A DNA stretch of 64,000 bases from Azoarcus_F sp048158365 (GCA_048158365.1 JBLLNL010000003.1); one strand, 5' to 3'. Numbered from the stretch's first letter, positions 21,652-31,175 are shown. Program-made: numbers and translations. The notes: a model not told the origin generated them from the letters alone.

Positions 21652-23672
21652 ATCCACCCCTCCGCGTGTCCCAGGTTTCCCCTGCTCACGAGCCCGGTAA
21701 TGGCGGATTGGGCGCGCTCGCGTTTCCTCTTTGGTTCGCAAGGCAGCGCACCAGCGGCGGCTGTGATGGCGGCCTCCAGTTCGATGCAGGGGCGGCCGGG
21801 CGGGACCGATGCCTTGCCCCAGGCTTTCGCGTCTTTCAGTGCGGCGGCGATAGCGTCATAGGCAAGGCGCATGTTCCCGCCTCCGGGCAGCGATGCACGG
21901 CGCAGGGCGTCGGCGGTGCGTTCCTCTGGTGCGACGACACAGGACGTTATGGGCTCGCCGTCTTCGTCGTCGCCAAGCTCCACCACCTCCAGGCGGAAGG
22001 GATGCCCTTCACCATCAGCGCCATCCTTCGCCTTGGTGGTCTTCCACTCCCGGCGGTCGTCGGTGCGCGTTACTTCGATGGCGCAGTCCAGCGCACCCAA
22101 CAGGGACGAGTGACCGCGTAACCCTTTGGTCGCATCCTTGCCGGTGTGATGCACAGCCAGCACGCACCCGCCAAGCTCGGCTTGCAGGGCTTTCAGGCCC
22201 GCAATGACGGCTCCCATATCGGCGCTGGTGTTCTCATCCATGCCCGGCGCGGATGCGGCCAGGGTATCGACGCACAGCACGCCACCCGCCAGCCCGGCCG
22301 CATGGGCAGCGCCGATGATGTCAGCGCGGTCTTGTGGCTGGCGCAGGTCCAGGGGCGCGGCGAGGAAGCGCATGCGGTCGGCGGTGCCGTGCCGGGCCTG
22401 ATGCGCTCGGACGCGTTGCGAAATGCCGTGCTCACCTTCCAGGGCGATGTACAGGACCGGCGCGGGCTTCACCGAGTAGGCGAACCACGGCCGGCCGGCG
22501 GCGATGGCGGCCAGCAGGTCGAGTGCCAGGAAGGACTTTCCTGATGCGGGCGGGCCATAGATTGCGGCGATGCCATCCAGCGGCAGGACGCCACGCACCC
22601 GCCAGCGAACCGGCGGCAGGCTCGCCAGTTCGGCCGGCGTCATCAGTTGGAAGCGTTGCGGCGGGGTGCGCTCGGTCTTCAGCAGTTCGGCCAGCCCGTC
22701 GAGGTCGTGCGCGGCAGCGTAGTCGTTCGCGTCGGTGTTCGGCGGCAGGTCGTCGGGCAGTTCCACCCAGGCCACCGGGCCACCCAGCGCGCGGGCAATC
22801 TCTGCGGCCGGGATTTCTCCCCCCCGGTCGGGCACCAGCACAATGCGCAGGCCGGGGTAATGCTGGCGCAGGTTGCCGGCCACGGTCGCAAGGTTGCTCT
22901 TGCCGAAGGTCGCCACAGCGGCACAGCCGGTCGCTTGATGCAGACTCGCTGCCGTCGCCACCCCTTCAGCCAAGTAGGCCACACCACCCGCGAAGGCTTC
23001 AGCCGTTGGCCTCCCCTCTGGCGCGTCGGGATGAACAACCAGCGCACCCGCGGCGATTCGACAGCCCGGCAAGCTCAGTTTCGGCGGGCCGGCCTCGGGG
23101 CTCACGAACTGGATGCTTTGCAGTTCGGCACGCTCGATGCTCCAGACAGGCAGCGCCAGCCACCCGGCGCAGTCGTGCCCGGCGATGTGCAGGCCGGCAT
23201 CCATCGGCACCACCCGCAGGCCATCGGGGGCCATGCCCTTTCGCGTCAGATAGGGATGGTCGGCGGGCGCGGGCGGAAAACGGCTCCACAAGGCCACAGG
23301 GTCGGCGGGCGTGCCGTTGGGTGGCCTCGGGGTCAATATCGGCACCTCGGCCGTTCTGGCATGCTCGGACCACGGTAGCCGGCCGGGTGCGCTTCCATTC
23401 GGTGCGGTCCGGTCGGTCCAGCCGGCGGCGCGGGCGGTCGCAAACAGGGTGCCGGGGCCGATGCCTTCGCCCTTCATGCTCTGCCAAGTCGTGCGGCAGT
23501 CGCGCTCCCCCTGGTAGTTGCCGGCGGTCGCGGACCACTGGTGCCAGTCCTCAAAGTCGAGACCGGCGGCCTTGGCTGCCATGCCCAGGCGGACCCACTC
23601 GGGGCGGGTGCATCCGGCGTCCAGATGCCACAGCGCGGACCGGGCGCGCTCGGGGTCGTGTCCGTTGTGCAT
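21639..23672 (-). CDS. Primase-helicase fusion (PriCT/TOPRIM-like plus RepA-type ATPase)
   Basis: A 677-aa protein. Residues about 1–75 (ALWHLDAGCTRPEWVRLGMA, then FEDWHQWSATAGNY) are the PriCT-like domain. The middle has a TOPRIM-like fold with YLAEGVATAASL and IVLVPDRG. The C-terminal half is a RepA-type helicase with Walker A GPPASGKS, a VLCVDTLAAS Walker B strand and HHTGKDATKGLRGHSSL. Its C-terminal third is clearly homologous to the 367-aa helicase of the other element. The start at 23672 has GAGG upstream. It can prime and unwind, giving autonomous replication. Confidence 0.9.
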   Translation of the reverse strand: MHNGHDPERARSALWHLDAGCTRPEWVRLGMAAKAAGLDFEDWHQWSATAGNYQGERDCRTTWQSMKGEGIGPGTLFATARAAGWTDRTAPNGSAPGRLPWSEHARTAEVPILTPRPPNGTPADPVALWSRFPPAPADHPYLTRKGMAPDGLRVVPMDAGLHIAGHDCAGWLALPVWSIERAELQSIQFVSPEAGPPKLSLPGCRIAAGALVVHPDAPEGRPTAEAFAGGVAYLAEGVATAASLHQATGCAAVATFGKSNLATVAGNLRQHYPGLRIVLVPDRGGEIPAAEIARALGGPVAWVELPDDLPPNTDANDYAAAHDLDGLAELLKTERTPPQRFQLMTPAELASLPPVRWRVRGVLPLDGIAAIYGPPASGKSFLALDLLAAIAAGRPWFAYSVKPAPVLYIALEGEHGISQRVRAHQARHGTADRMRFLAAPLDLRQPQDRADIIGAAHAAGLAGGVLCVDTLAASAPGMDENTSADMGAVIAGLKALQAELGGCVLAVHHTGKDATKGLRGHSSLLGALDCAIEVTRTDDRREWKTTKAKDGADGEGHPFRLEVVELGDDEDGEPITSCVVAPEERTADALRRASLPGGGNMRLAYDAIAAALKDAKAWGKASVPPGRPCIELEAAITAAAGALPCEPKRKRERAQSAITGLVSRGNLGHAEGWIWLP

Positions 23673-23680
23673 GGCTGGCC

Positions 23681-24031
23681 TCAATGCTTCCGCTTTGCCA
23701 GGGCGGCAGCGGTTGCAGGGTCTTTCCGGTCGAGGCTGTATTCCGCAATCAGGGGCTTGCATCGCGGGTGCTTGAACTGGCGGTGACGTATCTTCCAGCC
23801 GTCGTATTCCAAGCTCTTCACATAGGCAGCGAGTCGCCAGCCGGGCCAGTAGTCACACTGGTTCTGCGGGCCAGCAATCAGGGCTTCCAGTGCGTCGGCT
23901 TTGCGGGTGCCTGCCTTCGGCCAGATGGCGGGCGCTACCGGCGGCAGGCTATCGGGGAACAAGTCTGCATTAGGATGGGCGCTGTTCCGGGCGCTCGGCT
24001 TTCCTTCATCGGGGGTCGGGCGCTTTTTCAT
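23681..24031 (-). CDS. Hypothetical 116-aa protein
   Basis: The proline-rich, polar N-terminus precedes KADALEALIAGPQNQCDYWP and a winged-helix-like stretch RLAAYVKSLEYDGWKIRHRQ, seen in small phage proteins that act as DNA-binding adaptors. The start overlaps the HTH gene stop (ATGA), and the primase-helicase follows after 8 bp. Function uncertain. Confidence 0.65.
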   Translation of the reverse strand: MKKRPTPDEGKPSARNSAHPNADLFPDSLPPVAPAIWPKAGTRKADALEALIAGPQNQCDYWPGWRLAAYVKSLEYDGWKIRHRQFKHPRCKPLIAEYSLDRKDPATAAALAKRKH

Positions 24032-24216
24032 TCCGCACCCTCCACCTTACGCGGGGTCGTCAGCCTCTCTTCGGCGTCAGCGGGCCAAAGAAGGCGCCCA
24101 TTCGGCATCTTCCGCGGACGCAGGCCGAAGTAATGCCCATCCCGACACAGGGCGGCGCGCAAGCTCTGCGGTTTAAGACGCAGCAGTGCGGCCAATTCTT
24201 CAGTCGAAATTCCCAT
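24028..24216 (-). CDS. AlpA/excisionase-like DNA-binding protein
   Basis: A 62-aa protein from ATG 24216 (TTGGAG nine nt upstream). ISTEELAALLRLKPQSLRAA is a MerR/AlpA helix-turn-helix; LCRDGHYFGLRPRKMPNGRL and WPADAEERL follow. It is homologous to the protein at 7559–7786 and occupies the same place before the replication genes. An alternative TTG start at 24231 adds five residues. Confidence 0.78.
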   Translation of the reverse strand: MGISTEELAALLRLKPQSLRAALCRDGHYFGLRPRKMPNGRLLWPADAEERLTTPRKVEGAE

Positions 24217-24319
24217 CTCGTTGAACTCCAATCATCCCGCTTGCGCGGTACGGGATGCAGTTCAACGGATTGGGAGAACGCGGGAAAATCCGGGGGTTCT
24301 TCGGGGGGAATTCGGGGCT

Positions 24320-24940
24320 TTATCGCCCGATGCGGTGTATTTGAGCGGCCGGACTCAGGTCGGCAGCGGGTGCGGGCGCAGTTCCGCCCCATCGGGCACG
24401 GCATTCGGCCTCGATGCGCTCCAGGTAGTACCAGCCACGTTTCCCGGTGCGGCAAGCCTTCGCCCACTCTTCAGAGCGGTCTAGAGCGGACTCCAGGGCT
24501 GGGTATTTGCGGCCCAGGCGCTCGATGATGGCGGCGCGTTTCATCGGGGTCAGGGGGACGGACTTGGCCTCTTCCTGGTGCACCTCGGTTTCGCGCTTGC
24601 TCACCTCCCACTGCACACGCACCCGCAGGCGGGCCCGTTCTTCCTCTTCGACTTGCTCAATGCGGCGCCTCCTCTCCGCTTCCTTAGCCTCGAGGATGGC
24701 CTGTATCAGTTTTTCGCCGACTCGCTTATCCCGGTCCTCTACGCCACTAAGTACGCGCTCGACGGCGCTGTCACGCGTTGCGATTGTGGGGCCAAAGTTC
24801 GAGGACATTTCCTGTGACAGTCGGTCGAACTCCTCAACTATGCTGAGAAGTTTCTGCCGCTCATCGGTGGGCATGTCGGGACCACCAATCATCATAAAAA
24901 GGTCTTCTAGGGGGCTGGCGGTTGGTTTGTCGCTCGTCAC
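24320..24940 (-). CDS. Coiled-coil protein downstream of structured RNA
   Basis: A 206-aa protein read from GTG 24940, which has AAGGAG seven nt upstream; the frame is open to 24961. A long charged coiled coil spans about 60–125 (EAKEAERRRRIEQVEEEERA region). A C-terminal segment KRGWYYLERIEAECRARWGG follows. No known domain. The structured RNA's loop is complementary to the leader just before this gene, so its translation is the likely regulatory target. Confidence 0.68.
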   Translation of the reverse strand: MTSDKPTASPLEDLFMMIGGPDMPTDERQKLLSIVEEFDRLSQEMSSNFGPTIATRDSAVERVLSGVEDRDKRVGEKLIQAILEAKEAERRRRIEQVEEEERARLRVRVQWEVSKRETEVHQEEAKSVPLTPMKRAAIIERLGRKYPALESALDRSEEWAKACRTGKRGWYYLERIEAECRARWGGTAPAPAADLSPAAQIHRIGR

Positions 24941-24973
24941 GGCGCGCTCCTTCGTGCGCACCTTCGTTCAGGT

Positions 24974-25029
24974 GCCACCCCAGGCCGGCGAAGGTGTCCG
25001 GCTTTTCTCCCCGTCGGGATAGGGGCGGC
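24974..25029 (-). ncRNA. Structured RNA motif, copy C
   Basis: Minus-strand outer stem GCCGCCCC/GGGGUGGC, hairpin UCCC-GACG-GGGA, hairpin GCCGG-ACACCUUCG-CCGGC. The loop CACCUUCG is fully complementary to CGAAGGUG at 24959–24966, a few bases before the ribosome site of the 206-aa gene. Compared with copies A and B, stem changes keep pairing while the GACG loop and the GG-A-x-ACC loop start are kept. Confidence 0.72.
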
Positions 25030-25061
25030 GTGCTCGGTCAGTTAGGGTCGGTCATCCCTGG

Positions 25062-25346
25062 TCACGCGGCGGCGAGCCGGGTCGGCTCCGAGACTTCCGG
25101 CTTCGCGGGCATGTCTTGCAGCAGACCGGCCAGACGGTCGATATCGTCGGCAAGGTCGGCAACTGCCCAGGCGGCGTTCTCCATCGTGGCATCGGTCACT
25201 TTGCCCGAGTCGGGACCGACTGCCCCCATCAGGCGGGCAATCGCGGCGATTTGCAGGGTCCGGCGGCGGATGGCATCGGCAGCATCCATCCGCTTGTTCA
25301 CGTCGGCGTGGTCGAAACCGGCGGCAAGGGTAGCGAGGGCGGTCAT
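25062..25346 (-). CDS. Hypothetical 94-aa helical protein
   Basis: Alanine-rich, helical protein (MTALATLAAGFDHADVNKRM onward) with GGAG eight nt before ATG 25346. It lies between the integrase side and the structured RNA, as the 65-aa protein does in the other element. Function unknown. Confidence 0.65.
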   Translation of the reverse strand: MTALATLAAGFDHADVNKRMDAADAIRRRTLQIAAIARLMGAVGPDSGKVTDATMENAAWAVADLADDIDRLAGLLQDMPAKPEVSEPTRLAAA

Positions 25347-25400
25347 AGCAGGGTCTCCAGGGTAAGGGGATGGTGCAGGGTGCCCGATAACGTCAGGCGG

Positions 25401-25715
25401 TCAGTAAAGGACATCGGGCCTCCACTGATAGTCAAACTTCGGGTAGTGACGCATCAGTTCGGCTGGTAGCCGGTAGTCATGGGCCAGGAAAACGACCATC
25501 TGTTCTGGCTTGTGCCAGGGGTCATCGAAGTCGATGGAGCACGGCACCGGGTCGGCTGAAATGCTCCCGTGCTCCACGGACAGGCGCAGTCGCTCACCCA
25601 GGCGCGCTTTCGCCTCGGAGCCAAGCTCCCCGGTCTCGCTGTTCCAGATGAAGTGCAGCGGTTCAGCCCGGTTCCGTGCCCAGGGGTGCGGCTCTAGGTG
25701 CAGGTCGACAATCAT
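25401..25715 (-). CDS. Hypothetical 104-aa protein
   Basis: A soluble protein with several tryptophans (HFIWNSETGELGSEAKARLG, then FDDPWHKPEQMVVFL and FDYQWRPDVLY). GGAG precedes ATG 25715. It follows the integrase gene on the same strand. No family recognised. Confidence 0.62.
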   Translation of the reverse strand: MIVDLHLEPHPWARNRAEPLHFIWNSETGELGSEAKARLGERLRLSVEHGSISADPVPCSIDFDDPWHKPEQMVVFLAHDYRLPAELMRHYPKFDYQWRPDVLY

Positions 25716-25748
25716 GATGGGCGCTCCGGTCGCGTTGGTTGTGGTCGC

Positions 25749-27062
25749 TCAGTTCGCCACCACCCGCAAACCGGGCGCGGCCTCTTCCTGGTTCGGTTGC
25801 TCGATGCCGGCCTGCTCCAGAATCCAGGCTTCGATCTTCGTGTGCCACTGGCGCAGCAGGTCCAGCGGGCGGCGGCGGTAGTGCTTCTCCGCGATGGCGG
25901 ACGGCTTGTGCCCCATGATTTGCGCACTGATTCCGGCGGGACACTCCACCCACTCAGCCAGGGTGCCGAAAGACCGGCGCAGTCCGTGCAAGGTGACATG
26001 CGGCAGACCGGCGGCGGTCAGTGCCTTGTTGTGCGGGTCGCGCGGCTCTTGGAGCCTCCCGGATTCGGCGGTCGGGCTACTGAACACCCATTCATTCCGG
26101 CGGGCCAGCAGGGCCAGCAGTGACGCGACATAGGGTGTCAGCGGGATAGTGCGCTCGCCCTCCACCTTGTCGCGGATGGTCAGGCTCCCCCACTGGAAGT
26201 CGACATCCTCCCACTTCAGCCCGGCGAGTTCTTCCCGGCGGGCACCGGTCAGCAGCAGGGCTTGCAGATAGGCGGCATGGACCGGGTTCGGCAGCTTGCG
26301 GACATGCTCGAACCATAGTGGCAACTGTTCGCGTTGCAGACAGTCGTCCTTCGCTGCCTTCTTCGGCAGTTCGTCGCGGGCCACCCTAGCGGTGCATGCG
26401 TCGGGGTGCGTGATGCTCGCGTACTCCGGGCGGTCGCTGCACCAGTTCAGGAAGGTCCGAAGATTGCCGAAGGCGATTCGGGCCTGAGTCGCACGGTTGG
26501 CGCTTTCATCCTTCAGCCAGGACCGGACGCGGGCGGGCGTGATTTGGTCCAGCGGCAGAACGAGCAACGGACGCAGGATGCCGGGTTTCTTCTCCGCATC
26601 CTCTCCGCGCTTCCGGCCTCGGGTCTTGGGTTCCCCGCCTTCGGCTGACATCCGCTGATGGTCCAGCAGGGTGCGCGGACTCCAGCGGTCGGCGCGGGCC
26701 TTCAGATAGGCGCCCCAGGCGTCGAGAGCAGGCGCGGCAGCGCGGCGGGACTCTTCCCTCTTGGTCTCGGTCGCTGCAATGCGTTCGGCCTTCTCTTGGC
26801 GCGGGTCGATTCCCTGGTCAAGCAAGGTCAGCAGTCGGCGGGCTTCGGTGCGGGCGTCGTCGAGGTTCCAGGCGCGAACATCCCCGATGGTCAGGCGCAA
26901 GTCCCGGTCTTTCAGCCTCCCTTGGAACACAAATGCATGCGCACCAGCGGTTGCACGCACAGCGAGACCGGGGGCGTCGGTGTCCCACAGAAAGACTTGT
27001 TTCTTGTCCGGCGGACAGTTCAGGTCACGGATGCGGCCTGCGGTCAGCTTGATGCGTGCCAT
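25749..27062 (-). CDS. int: Tyrosine integrase of the tRNA-fMet element
   Basis: A 437-aa integrase homologous to that at 8963–10294. It has a DUF4102-like arm domain (LTAGRIRDLNCPPDKKQVFL), a core-binding domain, and a catalytic domain with LTGARREEL (Arg), HGLRRSFG (His, Arg), IMGHKPS and HYRRR (Tyr). The start at 27062 has AGGAG upstream; the extension to 27131 is not needed. It reads away from attR 180 bp to its right. Despite close similarity, the two integrases use different tRNA genes. Confidence 0.92.
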   Translation of the reverse strand: MARIKLTAGRIRDLNCPPDKKQVFLWDTDAPGLAVRATAGAHAFVFQGRLKDRDLRLTIGDVRAWNLDDARTEARRLLTLLDQGIDPRQEKAERIAATETKREESRRAAAPALDAWGAYLKARADRWSPRTLLDHQRMSAEGGEPKTRGRKRGEDAEKKPGILRPLLVLPLDQITPARVRSWLKDESANRATQARIAFGNLRTFLNWCSDRPEYASITHPDACTARVARDELPKKAAKDDCLQREQLPLWFEHVRKLPNPVHAAYLQALLLTGARREELAGLKWEDVDFQWGSLTIRDKVEGERTIPLTPYVASLLALLARRNEWVFSSPTAESGRLQEPRDPHNKALTAAGLPHVTLHGLRRSFGTLAEWVECPAGISAQIMGHKPSAIAEKHYRRRPLDLLRQWHTKIEAWILEQAGIEQPNQEEAAPGLRVVAN

Positions 27063-27241
27063 GTCTCGGTCTCCTTTACAGGCACTTACACGGCGGTTCC
27101 GTGTAAGCACTGTGTAAGTAGATTCTATCAATCCGCATCAATGCCGGTCAATCCGATAAAACTGCTTTTCCCTTTAAAATCTTAGCTCTAAGCTAATACT
27201 CTATGAATTTCTCAACCCCGAAAAATGCGGATTCTTTCGTT

Positions 27242-27286
<45 letters not shown>

Positions 27287-27298
27287 GTCAAAGAAAAA

Positions 27299-27325
27299 AG
27301 CCCGGCCCTCAAGGTCGGGCTTTTT
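27299..27325 (+). terminator. Terminator, probably the original one of tRNA-fMet
   Basis: AGCCCGG, short loop with CCTCAAGG, TCGGGCT and a T run. It is 13 bp after attR, where the tRNA terminator would have been before integration. Confidence 0.75.
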
Positions 27326-27453
27326 GCTTTATGGTTATGGCGGAGCCAAATCCGGGCAATGCCCATGCAAGCCGGCGGTAAGATTTCCGAACGCAATCCG
27401 GGCACCGCTCGGACTCCTGAGATGCAAGCGTGATCACTGAACGGACACAATCC

Positions 27454-28866
27454 ATGACCAAGAATCTCGACGTCATCATCATCGGTGCAGGCTCCGCGGG
27501 TCTGGCAGCAGTCCGGCAGGTGCGCAAGCAGACCGAGCGTTTCCTGCTGATCAACGACGGCCCGTATGGCACGACGTGCGCGAGGGTGGGCTGCATGCCG
27601 TCAAAGGCACTGATCGAGGTGGCCAATGCCTTCCACGCACGGCACAAGGCGGAGGCTTTCGGCATCCGGGGCAGCGCCGGCCTGTCGATCGACGCGACGG
27701 CCGTCATGCAGCGCGTGCGCGAGCTGCGCGATCGATTCGTGCGCGGAACGCTGAAAGCGACCGACGCGCTCGCCGAGCGCAGCATCCCGGGTCGTGCGCG
27801 CTTGATCGGGCCGGGTGAGGTCGCGGTCGACCAGCAGATATTCCGCGCTCGCCGCATCATCATCGCCACCGGCTCGACGCCGGTCGTACCCGAAGCCTGG
27901 AAGGCACTCGGCGACCGACTGCTGACCACGGACAGCTTTTTCGAGCAGACGACGCTGCCTGAGCGCATCGCGGTTATCGGCCTCGGGGCGATCGGCGTCG
28001 AGATGGCCCAGGCGCTGGCGCGACTCGATGTGGACGTCCACGCTTTCGGCAAGAGCGACCGCTTGGCAGGAATATCCGACCCGCTCGTCAATGCCGCGCT
28101 GCGCGAATCGCTCAGCGAAGAATTCGCGGTCCATACCGGTCACGAGGTCGATCTGTCCCGCACGCCCAACGGCGTTCGCGTGCGGGCGGGCTCGGTCGAC
28201 CTGGAGGTGGATCGCGCCCTCGTGGCCGTTGGCCGCAAACCCAATCTCGACAGGCTGGGCCTTGAAACGCTCGGAATCACACTGGACCAGCGCGGCATGC
28301 CCCCATTCGACCGCAACACCATGCGGATCGCGAATCTACCGGTTTTCATTGCCGGTGACGCGAACGCGGATGCCGGCCTGCTCCACGAAGCGGCGGACGA
28401 AGGCTTCATTGCCGGGTTCAACGCGGTGGGGACCGAACCGACCTGCTTTCAACGCCGCACGCCGCTCGCCATCGTGTTCTCGGATCCGGGCGTGGCGACC
28501 GTCGGCCAGCGCTTCTCGGACATCGACACGGATCGGTGTCTGGTCGGCAGCGTCGACTTTGCATCCCAGGGGCGCGCGCTGACCGCACAGCGCAACAAGG
28601 GCTTGTTGCGCGTCTACGCGTCGGCGGATGACGCCCGGCTGCTGGGCGCCGAAATGTGCGCACCAGCGGCCGAACACATGGCACATCTGCTCGCGCTGGC
28701 GATCAGTCGCGAACTGACCGTCAATGATCTGCTCGCCATGCCCTTCTACCATCCGGTACTGGAGGAAGGCCTGCGTACCGCGTTGCGAGAACTTGCCGCA
28801 AAATCGGGGCTGAGCCGCTTCGATCTATCCGCATGCGGCAGCTATCAGATCGAAGCGCTCGACTGA
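27454..28866 (+). CDS. Dihydrolipoamide dehydrogenase-like flavoprotein
   Basis: A 470-aa pyridine nucleotide-disulfide oxidoreductase. FAD-binding IIIGAGSAGLAA lies near the start. The redox pair is in GTTCARVGCMPSK (C-x4-C). NAD(P)-binding VIGLGAIGVEMA (about 180) and the second FAD motif VFIAGDANAD follow. The interface ends FYHPVLEEGLRTALRE with the catalytic His-Glu pair. It could be the E3 of a 2-oxo acid dehydrogenase such as that encoded at 16159–18155, but it is a separate transcription unit; mercuric-reductase-like relatives are also possible. GTG 27430 is an alternative start. Confidence 0.85.
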   Translation: MTKNLDVIIIGAGSAGLAAVRQVRKQTERFLLINDGPYGTTCARVGCMPSKALIEVANAFHARHKAEAFGIRGSAGLSIDATAVMQRVRELRDRFVRGTLKATDALAERSIPGRARLIGPGEVAVDQQIFRARRIIIATGSTPVVPEAWKALGDRLLTTDSFFEQTTLPERIAVIGLGAIGVEMAQALARLDVDVHAFGKSDRLAGISDPLVNAALRESLSEEFAVHTGHEVDLSRTPNGVRVRAGSVDLEVDRALVAVGRKPNLDRLGLETLGITLDQRGMPPFDRNTMRIANLPVFIAGDANADAGLLHEAADEGFIAGFNAVGTEPTCFQRRTPLAIVFSDPGVATVGQRFSDIDTDRCLVGSVDFASQGRALTAQRNKGLLRVYASADDARLLGAEMCAPAAEHMAHLLALAISRELTVNDLLAMPFYHPVLEEGLRTALRELAAKSGLSRFDLSACGSYQIEALD

Positions 28867-28983
28867 CGGCGGCATCGGCAAGCGCCTGTGGAGAAAATAT
28901 TGACACTTTTCTGAAGCCAGAACGGACCGTGGACCGATGTCAAACATTCTCTGGCCGGATAGACCGAAAGTATCCTTGCTGCC

Positions 28984-30648
28984 ATGACCAACGAAAACCC
29001 CTCCACGACCTCCCAGTCCGGTGAGCGCCCGCGCAGCTACAGCGAGCAGATCGTTCAGGCGCTGGCCGATGGACGCAACAAGCGCGTGCGCAAGCTGTTG
29101 CACCGGATGCACCCGGCCAAGGTCGCCGCGTTGCTCGAAAACCTCGGCGGGGAGAAACGGCGCGCACTGTGGCAGCAGGTCGACGCGACGCGCGAACACC
29201 GGGTCCTCGCCCACCTGAGCGGTGACTTGCATCGCGAGCTGGGGGGCGAAGCGCATGAGGACCAGGCCGATGACGAACGCGCTGCCTCGGCCACGGGCGG
29301 TCAGTCTCATCAGGATGGCGTCAGCCAGCTCGAGGCCGTGCGCCAGGCGCTCGAACAGGGCAAGCTCAAGCGTGTCGGCAAGCTGCTGCACCGCATGCAC
29401 CCGGCCAAGGTCGCCGGCCTGCTCGAGGCACTGCCGCCTGCCGAACGTAATCAGGCCTGGAGCATGGTCGAGACCGAGCGCGCGGGCCGTGTGCTCAGCT
29501 ACCTGCACGACGAGATCAGCGCCGCACTGGCGCAGGAGCTCGATCTCGAGGATCTGATCGCCTCGATTCAGCACATCGAGCTGGACGATCTGGTCGACCT
29601 CATCCAGACCCTGCCGCAGGAACTCGGCAGCAGGCTGGTGCATGCCACCGGCGGGGCGCGTCGCGAGCAACTCGAGTCGATGCTTTCCTACCCGGAGGCG
29701 TCGGCAGGCGGCCTGATGAACGCCGACGCGATCGAGATCCGCGCGGACGTCATGGCGGGTACGGTGCTGCGCTACCTGCGCCTGCTCGAGACCCTGCCAC
29801 CGCAGACCGACATGCTGATGGTGGTGGATCGCAAGGGCCACTACCAGGGCGCGCTGCGGCTGTCCGCGCTGGTGACCGCCAGCGTCGACACCCGCGTTGC
29901 CGAATTGATGCAGACCGATATCGCGGGCATCCCGGTTGCCACCGACAGCCTCGAAGTCGCCCGCCTGTTCCAGGACCTCGACCTGCTGTCCGCACCGGTC
30001 GTGGATGAGCAGCAGCGTCTGATCGGCCGCATCACGGTCGACGACGTGGTCGACCTGATCCGTGAAGAGTCGGACCGCACCGTGATGCAGATGGCCGGCC
30101 TGGATGACGAGGCCGACATGTTCGCGCCGGTGCTGGTGAGTTCGCGCCGGCGTGCGCTGTGGCTGGGCATCAACCTGGTCACTGCCTTTCTCGCCGCCTG
30201 GGTGATCGGTCAGTTCCAGGCGACGCTCGAGCGGCTGGTCGCCCTGGCCGTGCTGATGCCGATCGTCGCCAGCATGGGCGGCATCGCCGGGAGCCAGACC
30301 CTGACACTGGTGATCCGCGGTCTCGCCCTCAAGCAGGTCCAGAAGGGCAACATCCGCGTGCTGCTCGACCGCGAGGTGGGGGTCTCGATTCTAAACGGCC
30401 TGCTGTGGGCGCTGGTGGTTGCATTGCTGGCGGTCGCCTGGTTTGGTGACTGGGGCATCGGCGGCGTCATCGCCGCGGCGATTCTGATCAACCTGCTGTG
30501 TGCTGCGCTGGCCGGGCTGGCCATCCCGCTCATCCTCGATCGCATGGGCATCGATCCCGCACTCGCCGGCAGCGTGATACTCACCACCGTCACCGATGTC
30601 GTCGGCTTCTTCGCCTTCCTGGGCCTCGCGACCGTACTTCTGCTGTGA
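28984..30648 (+). CDS. mgtE: MgtE-type magnesium transporter with a duplicated N-domain
   Basis: A 554-aa protein, longer than the usual 450–480. Two MgtE-N-like repeats occur: residues about 23–86 and 118–181 share V-x-KLLHRMHPAKVA-x-LLE, 96 residues apart, joined by an acidic linker. Then come two CBS domains (about 230–360) and five membrane helices with the pore motif MPIVASMGGIAGSQT and a C-terminal TDVVGFF. MgtE senses cytoplasmic Mg2+ through N and CBS domains and gates the channel; the extra domain could alter that sensing. Confidence 0.92.
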   Translation: MTNENPSTTSQSGERPRSYSEQIVQALADGRNKRVRKLLHRMHPAKVAALLENLGGEKRRALWQQVDATREHRVLAHLSGDLHRELGGEAHEDQADDERAASATGGQSHQDGVSQLEAVRQALEQGKLKRVGKLLHRMHPAKVAGLLEALPPAERNQAWSMVETERAGRVLSYLHDEISAALAQELDLEDLIASIQHIELDDLVDLIQTLPQELGSRLVHATGGARREQLESMLSYPEASAGGLMNADAIEIRADVMAGTVLRYLRLLETLPPQTDMLMVVDRKGHYQGALRLSALVTASVDTRVAELMQTDIAGIPVATDSLEVARLFQDLDLLSAPVVDEQQRLIGRITVDDVVDLIREESDRTVMQMAGLDDEADMFAPVLVSSRRRALWLGINLVTAFLAAWVIGQFQATLERLVALAVLMPIVASMGGIAGSQTLTLVIRGLALKQVQKGNIRVLLDREVGVSILNGLLWALVVALLAVAWFGDWGIGGVIAAAILINLLCAALAGLAIPLILDRMGIDPALAGSVILTTVTDVVGFFAFLGLATVLLL

Positions 30649-30692
30649 TGTGTCTCGCAAGGCGCGTTTGCGCCGACGCGCAGGGCCCGGAA

Positions 30693-31175
30693 TCAGAAAA
30701 ACCGCATCACCAGGAACAAGCCCAGCATCGTAAAGCCGAGTGCCAGCTTGGCCGCACTGCCGAGCACCAGCCCGATCGTCGCGCCCCAACCGGCGCGACT
30801 GGCCGCGACCAGGCCCTTGCGCGCCGACAGTTCGCCGAGCAGCGCGCCGATGAACGGGCCGACCAACAGGCCGGGCAGGCCGAAAAAGATGCCGACCACC
30901 GCTCCCAGGGCCGCGCCGACGACCGACCGGATCGACGCGCCGTAGCGCCGTGCACCGAAGGCGCCCGCGATGAAGTCTGCCAGCGTGGCCAATGCCGCCA
31001 TGACTGCCAGGCCGATCAGCGTCATCGTGCCCACGTAGGCGAACTGCTCCGCCCAGGCCGCCATCCACAGGCCGGCGAACAGCAGCAGCGGCCCGGGCAA
31101 CGCCGGCAATACCAAGCCGGCCAGACCGATGACGACCAGCAGTACGGCGAAGGTCCAGACCAGGGCCGTCGTCAT
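30693..31175 (-). CDS. DUF456 family membrane protein
   Basis: A 160-aa inner-membrane protein with about five helices. GLAGLVLPALPGPLLLFAGL near the start and FFGLPGLLVGPFIGALLGEL in the middle are typical glycine-rich DUF456 blocks. The start at 31175 is preferred over 31193. It runs convergently toward mgtE with a 44-bp gap. Function of the family is unknown. Confidence 0.85.
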   Translation of the reverse strand: MTTALVWTFAVLLVVIGLAGLVLPALPGPLLLFAGLWMAAWAEQFAYVGTMTLIGLAVMAALATLADFIAGAFGARRYGASIRSVVGAALGAVVGIFFGLPGLLVGPFIGALLGELSARKGLVAASRAGWGATIGLVLGSAAKLALGFTMLGLFLVMRFF

